Positions 51,150-59,171 of a stretch of 64,000 nucleotides of DNA are shown here, piece by piece (within the stretch, counting starts at the first letter, position 1; each line of letters opens with the position of its first letter). Made by a program: the position numbers and the translations under genes. The notes beneath the pieces are model-generated. The model had not been told where the DNA came from and did not search any database. It saw only the letters and a program-made list of their open reading frames with translations. Source of the DNA: Betaproteobacteria bacterium (GTDB lineage: Bacteria; Pseudomonadota; Gammaproteobacteria; Burkholderiales; Burkholderiaceae_C); the NCBI GenBank assembly GCA_947453725.1, contig CANGHH010000014.1:45927-109926 (forward strand). Reading direction: 5' to 3'.

Positions 51150-51427
51150 TGGCCACGCTGCCGCCGGATCAGACCAGCCTGATCGAATACCCCAGCGCCT
51201 TCCCGATCAAGGTGATGGGCGCCGCGGTCGACGGCTTCGAGGACGCGATGGTGGCCATCGCGCGGCAGTTCGACGCCAACTTCGACGCCGAGCTGATCGA
51301 GCGCCGCCCGAGCAAGGCCGGCAACTACCTGGGCCTGACGCTGACCGTGCTGGCAACCAGCCGCGAACAGCTCGACGAGCTCTACCGCACGCTGTCCACG
51401 CACCCGATGGTCAAGGTCGTCCTCTAA
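51149..51427 (+). CDS. DUF493 (YbeD-like) small protein
   Basis: A 92-residue cytosolic protein resembling E. coli YbeD, which has an ACT-like fold. It contains IEYPSAFPIKVMG, FDAELIERRPSKAGNYLGLTL and the ending TLSTHPMVKVVL. E. coli YbeD is encoded next to dacA and lipB; here the carboxypeptidase linkage is kept, but no lipB follows. The function is unsettled. ATG 51149 overlaps the aminotransferase stop by one base. Confidence 0.92.
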   Translation: MATLPPDQTSLIEYPSAFPIKVMGAAVDGFEDAMVAIARQFDANFDAELIERRPSKAGNYLGLTLTVLATSREQLDELYRTLSTHPMVKVVL

Positions 51428-51461
51428 GTGGGTCACCGCGCCCGGCGTGGTCCAATCCCCC

Positions 51462-52538
51462 ATGGCCGACCGTCCCAAACTCAGCGTCAAACCCCTCGCC
51501 CCCGGGCGTGACCCCTACCGCGCCCGTGTGCGCGCCGCGACCGCCCCGCGGCCGGCGCCCCAGCCGAGGGAGGCTGCGCGTGAAGCAGACCCGGGCGAAG
51601 CGCCACGCGGGCCGGCAGGCCCGGCCCGCGAGCGCCCGCGCCGCCCGGATCGGCCCGCTTTCAACGATCAGGGCCCCGGCCCGCGCGGTCCGCAGCGGCC
51701 ACCGCGGCCGCAGGCAGCGCCGGGCCCCAAGGCCCCGCCGCCGCCGGTCGAACCCCGCCCCGCCCCGCGCAAGAACAGCGGCCGAGAAGAGCCGCATGCC
51801 GACGGCCTGAGGGTGGCCAAGCTGATGACCGACCGCGGCCTGTCGTCGCGCCGCGAAGCCGACGAATGGATCGAGGCCGGCTGGGTGCGCGTCAACGGCC
51901 GCCTGGCCATCCTCGGCCAGCGGGCCGCGGCCGACGCGCTGATCGAGATCGACCCCAAGGCCGCCACCGAACAGGCGCAGCGCGTGACGGTGCTGCTGCA
52001 CAAGCCGATCGGCTACGTCAGCGGGCAGGCCGAGGACGGCTACGAGCCAGCCTCGGTGCTGGTGACGCGGGCCAACCACTGGAACGGCGACGAATCGGGC
52101 ATCGACCTGCACGCCGGCCACCTGCGCCACCTGGCGCCGGCCGGCCGGCTGGACATCGACTCCACCGGCCTGCTGGTGCTGACCCAGGACGGCCGCGTGG
52201 CCAAGCGCCTGATCGGCGACGAGACGCGCGTCGAGAAGGAATACCTGGTCCGCGTCAGCCACAAGGGCGAGGGTCCGTTCCCCGAAGCGGCGATGGAGCG
52301 TCTGCGCCACGGCCTGGAACTCGACGGCGTGCAACTGCGACCGGCGCGCGTCAGCTGGCAGAACGAGGACCAGCTGCGCTTCGTGCTGCGCGAAGGCCGC
52401 AAGCGGCAGATCCGCCGCATGTGCGAGCAGGTCGGCCTGTCCGTGCTGGGCCTGAAGCGGGTGCGCATCGGCAGCGTGTCATTGGGCCCGCTGCCGGTCG
52501 GCCAGTGGCGCTTCCTGCGCGAAGACGAGCGCTTCTAG
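51462..52538 (+). CDS. rRNA pseudouridine synthase (RsuA/RluF family)
   Basis: A 358-residue enzyme. The first 115 residues are a Pro/Arg-rich, low-complexity tail that may bind RNA. An S4 domain follows (RVAKLMTDRGLSSRREADEW). The catalytic domain has its nucleophile Asp in PAGRLDIDSTGLLVLTQDG, then FVLREGRKRQIRRMCEQVG. It most resembles RluF or RluB-type synthases, but the exact target uridine cannot be told. ATG 51462 is chosen because an earlier GTG lies in the spacer. It begins a short unit with no overlap to the neighbours. Confidence 0.9.
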   Translation: MADRPKLSVKPLAPGRDPYRARVRAATAPRPAPQPREAAREADPGEAPRGPAGPARERPRRPDRPAFNDQGPGPRGPQRPPRPQAAPGPKAPPPPVEPRPAPRKNSGREEPHADGLRVAKLMTDRGLSSRREADEWIEAGWVRVNGRLAILGQRAAADALIEIDPKAATEQAQRVTVLLHKPIGYVSGQAEDGYEPASVLVTRANHWNGDESGIDLHAGHLRHLAPAGRLDIDSTGLLVLTQDGRVAKRLIGDETRVEKEYLVRVSHKGEGPFPEAAMERLRHGLELDGVQLRPARVSWQNEDQLRFVLREGRKRQIRRMCEQVGLSVLGLKRVRIGSVSLGPLPVGQWRFLREDERF

Positions 52539-52614
52539 CCGCCGGACGGGCGCCCTGCAGGCAGGCGCCGCGGGCCGACGGCTGGACGGCCCGCGCCTGA
52601 TAACCTCGGCCGGG

Positions 52615-53859
52615 ATGCCTGCACCCCCGCCCACCGCGCCCCGCCTGGCCACGCCGCCAGCCACCCGCCCTTTGCCGGCTGTCTCGCTCGGCCTGGCCGC
52701 GTTCAGCCTGGCCCTGCTGCTCGGCCTGCAGCCGCTCAGCACCGATGTCTACCTGCCGGCGCTGCCGATGCTGACGCTGGCCCTGGGCGCGACCATGGGC
52801 AGCGTCCAGCTGACCATGTCGGCGCTGATCCTGGCCTTCGGCGTCGCCCAGATGGTGTGGGGACCGGTGGCCGACCGCGTCGGCCGGCGGCCGGTCCTGC
52901 TGCTGGGACTGGGGCTCTATTGCACGGCCAGCGTGGGCGCCGCCGGGGCCGGCAGCATCGAGGCGCTGGTGGTCTGGCGCGCCTTGCAGGGCGCGGCGAT
53001 GGCCGCCGCCGTCGTCTGCGCCCGCGCCATCGTGCGCGACCTCTACGAACCCGAGCAAGGTGCACAGGTGATGGCCCTCGCCTTGTCGGGTCTGGGTCTG
53101 ATCGCGCTGAGCGGCCCGCTGGCCGGCGGGCTGGCGGCAGCCCGCTGGGGCTGGCGCGGGCCGCTGGCCCTGGTGGCGCTGGTCGGCGCTGCCTGCCTGG
53201 TCTTCGTGGCCTGGCGACTGCCCGAAACCCTGCGCGCACCGAACCCGCAGGCGACGCGGCTGGCACCCTTGCTGCGCCTGTGGGCCGACATCGCGCGCCA
53301 CCCCGTCTTCCGGGCCTGGGCCCTGCTCGTCGCCTGCACCTACGGCGGCCTGTTCACCATTCTGGCGGCCTCGTCCTTCATCTACATGGACCTGCTGGGC
53401 CTGTCGCCGACCGCTTATGGTGCGGCGATGGGGCTGGGCTCGCTGAGCTACATCGCCGGGACCCTGGTCTGCCGGCGCTGGATCGCGCGCCACGGCATGG
53501 CCGGCACGGTGCGCCGCGGCGCCTGGCCGACGCTGGCCGGCGGTGCCTCGATGGCCCTGCTGGCTGCCGCCGGCGCGCACCAGGTCTGGGCGGTGCTGCT
53601 GCCGCAATGCCTGTTCGTGTTCGGCCACGGCATCCACCAGCCCTGCGGCCAGGCCGGCGTGGTCGGCCCCTTTCCGCGGGCCGCCGGCGCGGCGTCGGCG
53701 CTGGCCGGGCTGGTGCTGGCGCTGGTGGCCTACGCCGTCGGCCGCTGGCTGGGCGTGGCGCTCGACGGCAGCGTGCGGCCGCTGGCCTACGGCCTGGCAT
53801 TCTGGGCGGCGCTGACCGTCGGCATCGCCTGGACCCTGGTGCAGCGGGGGGCCCCTTGA
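52615..53859 (+). CDS. Bcr/CflA-type multidrug efflux MFS transporter
   Basis: The 414-residue protein has 12 predicted spans. The Bcr/CflA features are [16 protein letters not shown] in the first span region, [21 protein letters not shown], and the loop [12 protein letters not shown]. The block [24 protein letters not shown] also matches. It would export drugs or small molecules by proton antiport. A Pro/Ala-rich cytoplasmic head of about 25 residues precedes the first span. The stop overlaps the TTG start of miaA by four bases, which is an odd partner for an efflux gene. Confidence 0.92.
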   Translation: MPAPPPTAPRLATPPATRPLPAVSLGLAAFSLALLLGLQPLSTDVYLPALPMLTLALGATMGSVQLTMSALILAFGVAQMVWGPVADRVGRRPVLLLGLGLYCTASVGAAGAGSIEALVVWRALQGAAMAAAVVCARAIVRDLYEPEQGAQVMALALSGLGLIALSGPLAGGLAAARWGWRGPLALVALVGAACLVFVAWRLPETLRAPNPQATRLAPLLRLWADIARHPVFRAWALLVACTYGGLFTILAASSFIYMDLLGLSPTAYGAAMGLGSLSYIAGTLVCRRWIARHGMAGTVRRGAWPTLAGGASMALLAAAGAHQVWAVLLPQCLFVFGHGIHQPCGQAGVVGPFPRAAGAASALAGLVLALVAYAVGRWLGVALDGSVRPLAYGLAFWAALTVGIAWTLVQRGAP

Positions 53860-54821
53860 GCGCCGCGCCGCCGACCACGGCCGTCCAGGCGGTCTGCCTG
53901 GCGGGCCCGACCGCGGCAGGGAAGTCGGCCGTCGCGATGGCGCTGGCCGAGTTGCTGCCGATCGAGATCATCAGCGTCGATTCGGCCCAGGTCTACCGCG
54001 GACTGGACATCGGCACCGCCAAGCCCAGCGCGGCCGACCGGGTTGCCGTGCCGCACCACCTGATCGACATCCTCGACCCGAGCGAGTCCTACTCGGCCGC
54101 CCGCTTCGCGGCCGACGCCCGGCGCCTGGTCGGTGAAATTCGCGGCCGCGGCCGGCTGCCGCTGCTGGTCGGCGGCACCATGCTCTATTTCAAGGCCTTG
54201 CGCGAAGGTCTGGATGCGATGCCCGCGGCCGACGCCGAGGTGCGGGCCGCACTCGACGCCGAGGCGGCCGCACAGGGTTGGCCCGCCCTGCACGCCAAAC
54301 TGGCCCGCGTCGACCCGATCACCGCCGCCCGCCTGGCGCCGGCCGACGCGCAGCGCATCCAGCGGGCACTCGAGGTCTACCGGGTCAGCGGCCGACCGCT
54401 GTCGGCGTGGCACCGCGACGGCGCAGTTTCGAACGCCGATCGGGATGGCGGCATCCCTGCCGAAGCCTGGCCGCTGCTGTCGCTGGAGCCCGAATCTCGG
54501 CCCTGGCTGCACGCGCGCATCGCCGAGCGCTTCGACGCGATGCGGGCTGCCGGTCTGCTCGACGAGGTGCGCGCGCTGCGGGCCCGGCCCAACCTGCACG
54601 CCGAACTGCCGGCCCTGCGCTGCGTGGGCTACCGCCAGGCCTGGAACGCGCTGGAGGCCGGCGACGAGAGCCGCTGGCGCGACGCCGGGATCGCGGCCAC
54701 GCGCCAGCTGGCCAAGCGGCAACTGACCTGGTTGCGCTCGATCCAGGACCGCAGCGTGGTGGCCTGCGACCGGCCCGACGGGCTGGCGAGGGCCTTGATG
54801 ACCTTGAAGCCCTGGTTCTGA
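53856..54821 (+). CDS. miaA: tRNA dimethylallyltransferase
   Basis: A 321-residue enzyme that adds the dimethylallyl group to A37 of tRNAs reading UNN codons. The P-loop is GPTAAGKS (17-24), followed by [29 protein letters not shown], the [12 protein letters not shown] block and [14 protein letters not shown]. The start is TTG 53856, overlapping the MFS stop; there is no ATG nearby in frame, and longer frames are antisense or shifted copies of the previous gene. The 3' end is followed by a 384-base gap. Confidence 0.94.
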   Translation: MSAAPPTTAVQAVCLAGPTAAGKSAVAMALAELLPIEIISVDSAQVYRGLDIGTAKPSAADRVAVPHHLIDILDPSESYSAARFAADARRLVGEIRGRGRLPLLVGGTMLYFKALREGLDAMPAADAEVRAALDAEAAAQGWPALHAKLARVDPITAARLAPADAQRIQRALEVYRVSGRPLSAWHRDGAVSNADRDGGIPAEAWPLLSLEPESRPWLHARIAERFDAMRAAGLLDEVRALRARPNLHAELPALRCVGYRQAWNALEAGDESRWRDAGIAATRQLAKRQLTWLRSIQDRSVVACDRPDGLARALMTLKPWF

Positions 54822-55205
54822 AGCGGTCACGCCCCGCGTTGCCGCAGCGGCCCGGCGCCCGGCACCTGACGGTGTGGACGTGCAAGATCGCACCAATTTG
54901 GGCCGCTCGCCACGGCAAGGCACCCCTCGAGGGCAGCGGCGGGCCGGCTGCTGCTCCAACGGGCGCCGCGACTGTCGGACGGCTCCGAAACCATGCTGGT
55001 CCCGTTCTTGCTACACCCCTGTTGTTACCTGGAAGCACGGGGCTTTGCCACCCGCGTCTGGGGTGAAGCCCGGGGCAGCTGCAAAGGGCTTCAGGATATA
55101 GTCGCGCCGCTCGACCGCATCAGATTGGGGCGGTTTTCGCGGGCGCGGAAAGAAAAGTCAGGGTGTGCTGCAACATTGTTGTGCAGCACCCGTCCGGAGG
55201 ATCGA
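54822..55205. other. Intergenic region between miaA and tonB
   Basis: I find no gene, tRNA or terminator with a T-run here. The only promoter-like element is TATAGT at 55097-55102, about 100 bases before tonB, without a good -35. The last part holds an inverted repeat (annotated separately) and the GGAGG ribosome binding site. An open frame extending tonB upstream through this region is not conserved in character and was not used. Confidence 0.6.
55165..55189 (+). promoter_or_regulatory. Inverted repeat in the tonB leader
   Basis: GTGCTGCAACA (55165-55175) pairs with TGTTG-tg-CAGCAC (55177-55189), giving an 11-bp interrupted palindrome with a single-base centre and a two-base bulge. It ends about seven bases before the GGAGG ribosome binding site. 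It could be an operator or an RNA hairpin controlling translation. It does not match the Fur consensus. Confidence 0.45.
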
Positions 55206-55883
55206 TTGGATTACGCCCAACAACAACGTCAACCTGGCAAGCATGTCGTCGGGATCAGCATCGTGCTCGGCCTGCATCTGGTGCTGGGCTGGGCATTGGT
55301 CAACGGCCTGGCGCAAAGGCTGGTCGAAGTCATCAAGTCGCCACTCGAGACCAAGATCATCGAAGAGGTGAAGCCGCCGCCGCCGCCGCCGCCCGAGAAC
55401 CTGCCGCCGCCGCCGAAATTCGCACCGCCGCCGCCTTCCTTCGTGCCGCCGCCCGAGGTCAACGTGAACCCCCCGCCGTCACCGGCGCCGACGATCACGA
55501 CGACCCGCGTGGTGCCGCCGCCGGCACCGGTGACCGTGAGCACGGCGCCTGCCGTCGTCGCGCCACCCGCCCCGCCCCGCGTGGCAGCCCGGCCGGCCAT
55601 CGCCAACGCCGGCACCTGCGCGCCGAAGAACGAGGACTACCCGGCAGCCGCCGTGCGCGCCGAGGCCACCGGCACGACCAAGATCCGCTTCACCATCGGC
55701 GCCGACGGCCGTGTCACGGCCTCGGAAATTGCGCGCTCGGCCGGCGCTTCGCGCGAACACAAGATGCTGGACCGGCTGGCGCTGAGCAAGCTCAGCGAAT
55801 GCCAGTTCAAGCCAGGTACCGACGAGAACGGCAAGCCTGTGGGCGCGTCCTTCGATGTCGAGTACGTCTGGAAGCTGGACTGA
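55206..55883 (+). CDS. tonB: TonB energy transducer
   Basis: A 225-residue protein with a short cytoplasmic head, a membrane span at about 15-35 (GISIVLGLHLVLGWALVNG) and a Pro-rich periplasmic rod at about 52-125 with many PPPPP runs. The C-terminal TonB domain has NEDYPAAAVRAEATGTTKI and ends FDVEYVWKLD. The start is TTG 55206 with an ideal GGAGG site five bases upstream. It transfers energy from ExbBD to outer-membrane receptors such as the BtuB encoded at 17278-19125. The exbB gene follows 67 bases later. Confidence 0.93.
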   Translation: MDYAQQQRQPGKHVVGISIVLGLHLVLGWALVNGLAQRLVEVIKSPLETKIIEEVKPPPPPPPENLPPPPKFAPPPPSFVPPPEVNVNPPPSPAPTITTTRVVPPPAPVTVSTAPAVVAPPAPPRVAARPAIANAGTCAPKNEDYPAAAVRAEATGTTKIRFTIGADGRVTASEIARSAGASREHKMLDRLALSKLSECQFKPGTDENGKPVGASFDVEYVWKLD

Positions 55884-55950
55884 TCCCCTCCCCTTTTTCC
55901 CTTGATGGCACGTTCCTCGCAATGTGTCTGCCTGTTCCTTTGGAGTCAAC

Positions 55951-56808
55951 ATGTCACTGAACCACTTCCTGCAAGCCCGCTCGTGGGCCTCCCGCTCGCT
56001 GGCCTCGCTGCTGGCAGGTTTCGTCCTCGCCGCCAGCGTCCCGACGATGGCCTTTGCCCAAGCCGCGTCAGCCCCGGCCGCCGAAGCCCCGAAGGCCGCA
56101 GAAGCCGCCAAGACCGACGCGCCGAAGCCCGGCGCCGTCACCGAAGAAGCCATGGAGAACCCCTTCGGCTTGAAGGCCACCTGGAGCCAGGGTGACTTCG
56201 TCGCCCGCGGCACGCTGATCATCATGGTCATCATGTCGATGGGCAGCTGGTACGTGATCTTCACCAAGCTGTTCGAGCAGCGCGCGATGATGAAGAGCGC
56301 CACCTCCGGCGCCGAGACCTTCTGGAAGGCCAGCTCGATCAAGGCTGGCGTGGGCGCGCTGGAAGAAGGCTCGGCCTTCCGCTTCATCGCCGAGCAGGGC
56401 ATCAAGGCCAGCGAGCACCACGAGGGCACGATGGTCGAATCGATCGACAAGCACACCTGGATCAGCATGTCGGTGGACCGCGCCGTCGGCAGCATCCAGG
56501 CGCGCACGCAGGACGGCCTGGCCGTGCTGGCTACCGTGGGTTCCACCGCACCGTTCGTCGGTCTGTTCGGTACCGTCTGGGGTATCTACAACGCACTGGT
56601 CAAGATCGGCATGACCGGTCAGGCGTCCATCGACAAGGTGGCCGGCCCGGTGGGCGAGTCGCTGATCATGACGGCCATCGGTCTGGCCGTGGCCGTGCCG
56701 GCGGTGATGGGCTACAACTGGATCGTCCGCCGCAACAAGGCCGTGATGGACCAGACGCGCGCCTTCGCCGGTGACCTGCACAACGTGCTGCTGGCCGGAA
56801 AGCGCTGA
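55951..56808 (+). CDS. exbB: ExbB, MotA/TolQ/ExbB-family proton channel
   Basis: The 285-residue protein has an unusual N-terminus: a signal-like segment (SLLAGFVLAASVPTMAFAQ), then an Ala/Pro-rich stretch before the first canonical span (FVARGTLIIMVIMSMGSWYV). The family block LATVGSTAPFVGLFGTVWGI and the third-span region GESLIMTAIGLAVAVPAVMGYN follow. ExbB pentamers conduct protons to drive TonB. ATG 55951 has TGGAG upstream and is preferred over an upstream in-frame start. Confidence 0.94.
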   Translation: MSLNHFLQARSWASRSLASLLAGFVLAASVPTMAFAQAASAPAAEAPKAAEAAKTDAPKPGAVTEEAMENPFGLKATWSQGDFVARGTLIIMVIMSMGSWYVIFTKLFEQRAMMKSATSGAETFWKASSIKAGVGALEEGSAFRFIAEQGIKASEHHEGTMVESIDKHTWISMSVDRAVGSIQARTQDGLAVLATVGSTAPFVGLFGTVWGIYNALVKIGMTGQASIDKVAGPVGESLIMTAIGLAVAVPAVMGYNWIVRRNKAVMDQTRAFAGDLHNVLLAGKR

Positions 56809-56815
56809 GCCCATC

Positions 56816-57256
56816 ATGGGCATGAACGTAGGTGCCGGTGACGACAGCGGCGAAGACGCGCTGAACAACAGCATCAACACCACGCCCCTGGTGGACGTGA
56901 TGCTGGTGTTGCTGATCATCTTCCTGATCACCATCCCGGTGGTCACCAACACGGTCAAGCTCGAGTTGCCGAAAGAGCGCAATGTGCCGACGCAGACCAA
57001 GCCCGAGAACATCGTGATCGCGGTCAACCGCGATGGCGAGGTCTACTGGGGCCTGGAGCGCATGGCCGACAACGAAGCCCTGGTGGCGCGGCTGAAGCTG
57101 GAATCCATCAAGGAGCCTCAGCCCGAAGTGCACATCCGGGGCGACTCCGAAGTGCGCTACGAAGCGGTCGGCCGCGTCGTGGTCGACTGCCAGCGCGCGG
57201 GCATCTTCAAGGTCGGTTTCATCACCGAGCCGCCGGCAGCCGGCGGTTCGCGCTAG
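56816..57256 (+). CDS. exbD: ExbD, first copy
   Basis: A 146-residue bitopic protein with its N-terminus in the cytoplasm, a span containing the proton-carrying Asp in TTPLVDVMLVLLIIFLI, and a periplasmic domain (EVHIRGDSEVRYEAVGRVV). The N-terminus MGMNVGAGDDSGEDALNN resembles that of the second copy. It lies seven bases after exbB and 27 before the second copy. Together with ExbB it forms the TonB-driving motor. Confidence 0.93.
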   Translation: MGMNVGAGDDSGEDALNNSINTTPLVDVMLVLLIIFLITIPVVTNTVKLELPKERNVPTQTKPENIVIAVNRDGEVYWGLERMADNEALVARLKLESIKEPQPEVHIRGDSEVRYEAVGRVVVDCQRAGIFKVGFITEPPAAGGSR

Positions 57257-57283
57257 TCGCTACAACTCGCCAGGAGAGAAAAC

Positions 57284-57727
57284 ATGGGTATGAATGTAGG
57301 CGGGGGCAGCGAAGACGGTGAAGTGATGGTCGACATCAACACCACGCCGCTGATCGACGTGATGCTGGTGTTGCTGATCATGTTCATCATCACCATCCCG
57401 ATCCAGACACACGCGGTCAAGATGAACATGCCGGTGCCGAGCAAGGCGGCGCCACCGCCGACACCGCCGGTCATCGTGCGTGTCGACGTGGACTTCGACG
57501 GCACCATCGGCTGGACCGTCGGCAGTGCCAGCGAGGTCATCCAGGCGGGCGACCGCGCGGCCATCGAATCGCACCTGGCAGGCATCGCGGCGATGGCCGA
57601 CCAGCCCGAGGTGCACCTGCGGCCCAACAAGCTGGTGACCTACAAGCACGTCGCGCTGATCATGGCCACGGCGCAACGCCTGGGCGTGACCAAGATCGGC
57701 ATCGTCGGCAACGAGCAGTTCCTTTGA
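57284..57727 (+). CDS. exbD: ExbD, second copy
   Basis: A 147-residue paralogue of the preceding gene. The shared elements are the start MGMNVGGGSEDGEVMVD, the span TTPLIDVMLVLLIMFIITI with its conserved Asp, and a periplasmic domain (EVHLRPNKLVTYKHVALIM). A clear AGGAGA site precedes the ATG. Tandem ExbD paralogues beside TonB-ExbB occur in xanthomonads and betaproteobacteria, where the second can be dispensable for iron but needed for other substrates. Its stop overlaps the next gene start. Confidence 0.93.
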   Translation: MGMNVGGGSEDGEVMVDINTTPLIDVMLVLLIMFIITIPIQTHAVKMNMPVPSKAAPPPTPPVIVRVDVDFDGTIGWTVGSASEVIQAGDRAAIESHLAGIAAMADQPEVHLRPNKLVTYKHVALIMATAQRLGVTKIGIVGNEQFL

Positions 57728-58953
57728 TGGCTTTGAATTCCGTGGGAAACATGAAGACCTTGCGCGCCCTGACCATCGCTTTGCTGGCCGCCGGCGCCTT
57801 CGGCGCGGCCAGCGCCCAGGGCGTGCGTGCCGAAGTGGGCAAGCCGCTGCAGCAGGCCAGCGAATTCCTCAAGGCCGGCAAGGCCAAGGAAGCCCTGGCC
57901 AAGGTGCGCGAGGCCGACGCGGTCGGCGGCAAGACGCCCGCTGAGCAGCTGACCATCGACCGCATGAAGGCCGCAGCGGCCCAGCGCGCCGGCGACCTGC
58001 CGACAGCCATCGCCGCGCTCGAGGCCATCCATGGCAAGGCCAGCGGCGCCGAAGCAGGGCAAGTGGCCGAGCAACTGGCCTCGGCCTATGCCCAGCAGAA
58101 GAACAACGCCAAGGCCAACGAATGGTTGAGCAAGGCCATCGCCAGCGGCAACAACGGCGCCTCGGTCAAGCAGCTGCAGAGCTACCTGCAGTCGTCCAGC
58201 GGCGACTACGCGGCGATTGCCCGCGATGCCGGCGCGGCGGTGGCGGCGGCCGAGCAGGCCGGGCGCCGGGCCGAGGAAAGCGATCTGCTGCGTCTGGCCG
58301 ACGCCCAACAGCGCACTGGCAACCTGAACGGTTACGTGGCCAGTCTGGAAAAGCTGTTGCTGCATTACCCGAAGAAGGACTACTGGAGCGCCTACCTGAG
58401 CCGGCTGCCGCGCAAGCCGGGCTTCTCGGAACGCTTTGCGCTGGATGTGCTGCGCCTGCGGCTGGCCAGCGGCACGCTGACCAAGACCGAAGACTTCATG
58501 GAAATGGCCCAGTTGTCGATGCAGGCCGGTCTGCCCTCGGAAGCCTTGCGCGTGGCCGACCAGGCCTACAAGGCTGGCGTCATGGGCACCGGTGCCGAAG
58601 CCGGCCGCCATGCCCGCCTGCGTGACCTGGCGACCAAGGAACAAGGCGAGGCCAAGACCAAGCTGGCCGGCCAGGCCACCGAGGCCGAAAGCTTCAAGGA
58701 AGGTGATGGCCTGGTCAAGGTCGGCGCCGCCTACGTGGCCTTGGGCGAAGCCGACAAGGGCATCGAGCTGATCCAGAAGGGTCTGGCCAAGGGCAACCTG
58801 AAACGCCCCGAGGACGCCAAGCTGCGCCTTGGTCTGGCACAGCTGCAGTCGCCCAAGTCCAAGGCGGCCGGTGTCCAGACCCTGCGGACGGTCAAGGGCG
58901 CCGACGGCTCGGCTGAAATCGCCCGACTGTGGCTGATCCTCGGCGGCGCCTGA
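57727..58953 (+). CDS. Exported helical-repeat (TPR-like) protein of the TonB operon
   Basis: The 408-residue product has a signal peptide (TLRALTIALLAAGAFGAASAQ) and a largely alpha-helical body with degenerate TPR-like units, for example LQQASEFLKAGKAKEALAKV and VKVGAAYVALGEADKGIELI. It would act in the periplasm as a scaffold. The ATG 57727 overlaps the ExbD stop; ATG 57751 just before the signal peptide is an equally good start. A TPR protein also accompanies the Vibrio TonB2 cluster, so co-function with TonB is plausible. It ends before a tandem repeat and a terminator. Confidence 0.8.
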   Translation: MALNSVGNMKTLRALTIALLAAGAFGAASAQGVRAEVGKPLQQASEFLKAGKAKEALAKVREADAVGGKTPAEQLTIDRMKAAAAQRAGDLPTAIAALEAIHGKASGAEAGQVAEQLASAYAQQKNNAKANEWLSKAIASGNNGASVKQLQSYLQSSSGDYAAIARDAGAAVAAAEQAGRRAEESDLLRLADAQQRTGNLNGYVASLEKLLLHYPKKDYWSAYLSRLPRKPGFSERFALDVLRLRLASGTLTKTEDFMEMAQLSMQAGLPSEALRVADQAYKAGVMGTGAEAGRHARLRDLATKEQGEAKTKLAGQATEAESFKEGDGLVKVGAAYVALGEADKGIELIQKGLAKGNLKRPEDAKLRLGLAQLQSPKSKAAGVQTLRTVKGADGSAEIARLWLILGGA

Positions 58954-58990
58954 AGACGACAGCGCTGCACCACAGCTTTCGGCCGCCTCT

Positions 58991-59035
58991 CGGCCTTTGG
59001 CCGCACAACGGCCTTTGGCCGCACAACGGCCTTTG
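58991..59035. repeat. 18-bp tandem repeat, 2.5 copies
   Basis: The unit cggcctttggccgcacaa occurs at 58991-59008 and 59009-59026, and its first nine bases again at 59027-59035. Each unit contains the palindrome GGCC-TTT-GGCC. It lies between the stop of the repeat-protein gene and the terminator. Copy number could vary between strains. Confidence 0.9.
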
Positions 59036-59067
59036 AACAGCGCCCTGCGGGGCGCTGTTCTGTTTTC
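59036..59067 (+). terminator. Rho-independent terminator of the tonB-exb operon
   Basis: Perfect 10-bp arms AACAGCGCCC (59036-59045) and GGGCGCTGTT (59050-59059) enclose a four-base loop and are followed by CTGTTTTC. It would end the tonB-exbB-exbD-exbD-TPR transcript. Confidence 0.85.
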
Positions 59068-59171
59068 AGCGCCGCGGGCCTCAATCTGGCCGGTGTTGCG
59101 GGCTCTGTTCGAGGCCGCTGCAGCGCGGGCGACCCGTACAGTGGGCGCGGTCACCTGAAGCCGAAGCCCGC

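Noticed and set aside
54822..55164. A tRNA or other stable RNA in the miaA-tonB gap
   Set aside because: No cloverleaf, CCA end, anticodon arm or T-run terminator could be found.
58991..59035. Short direct repeats as a CRISPR array
   Set aside because: The copies are directly adjacent without spacers, only 18 bp long, and no cas gene is present.
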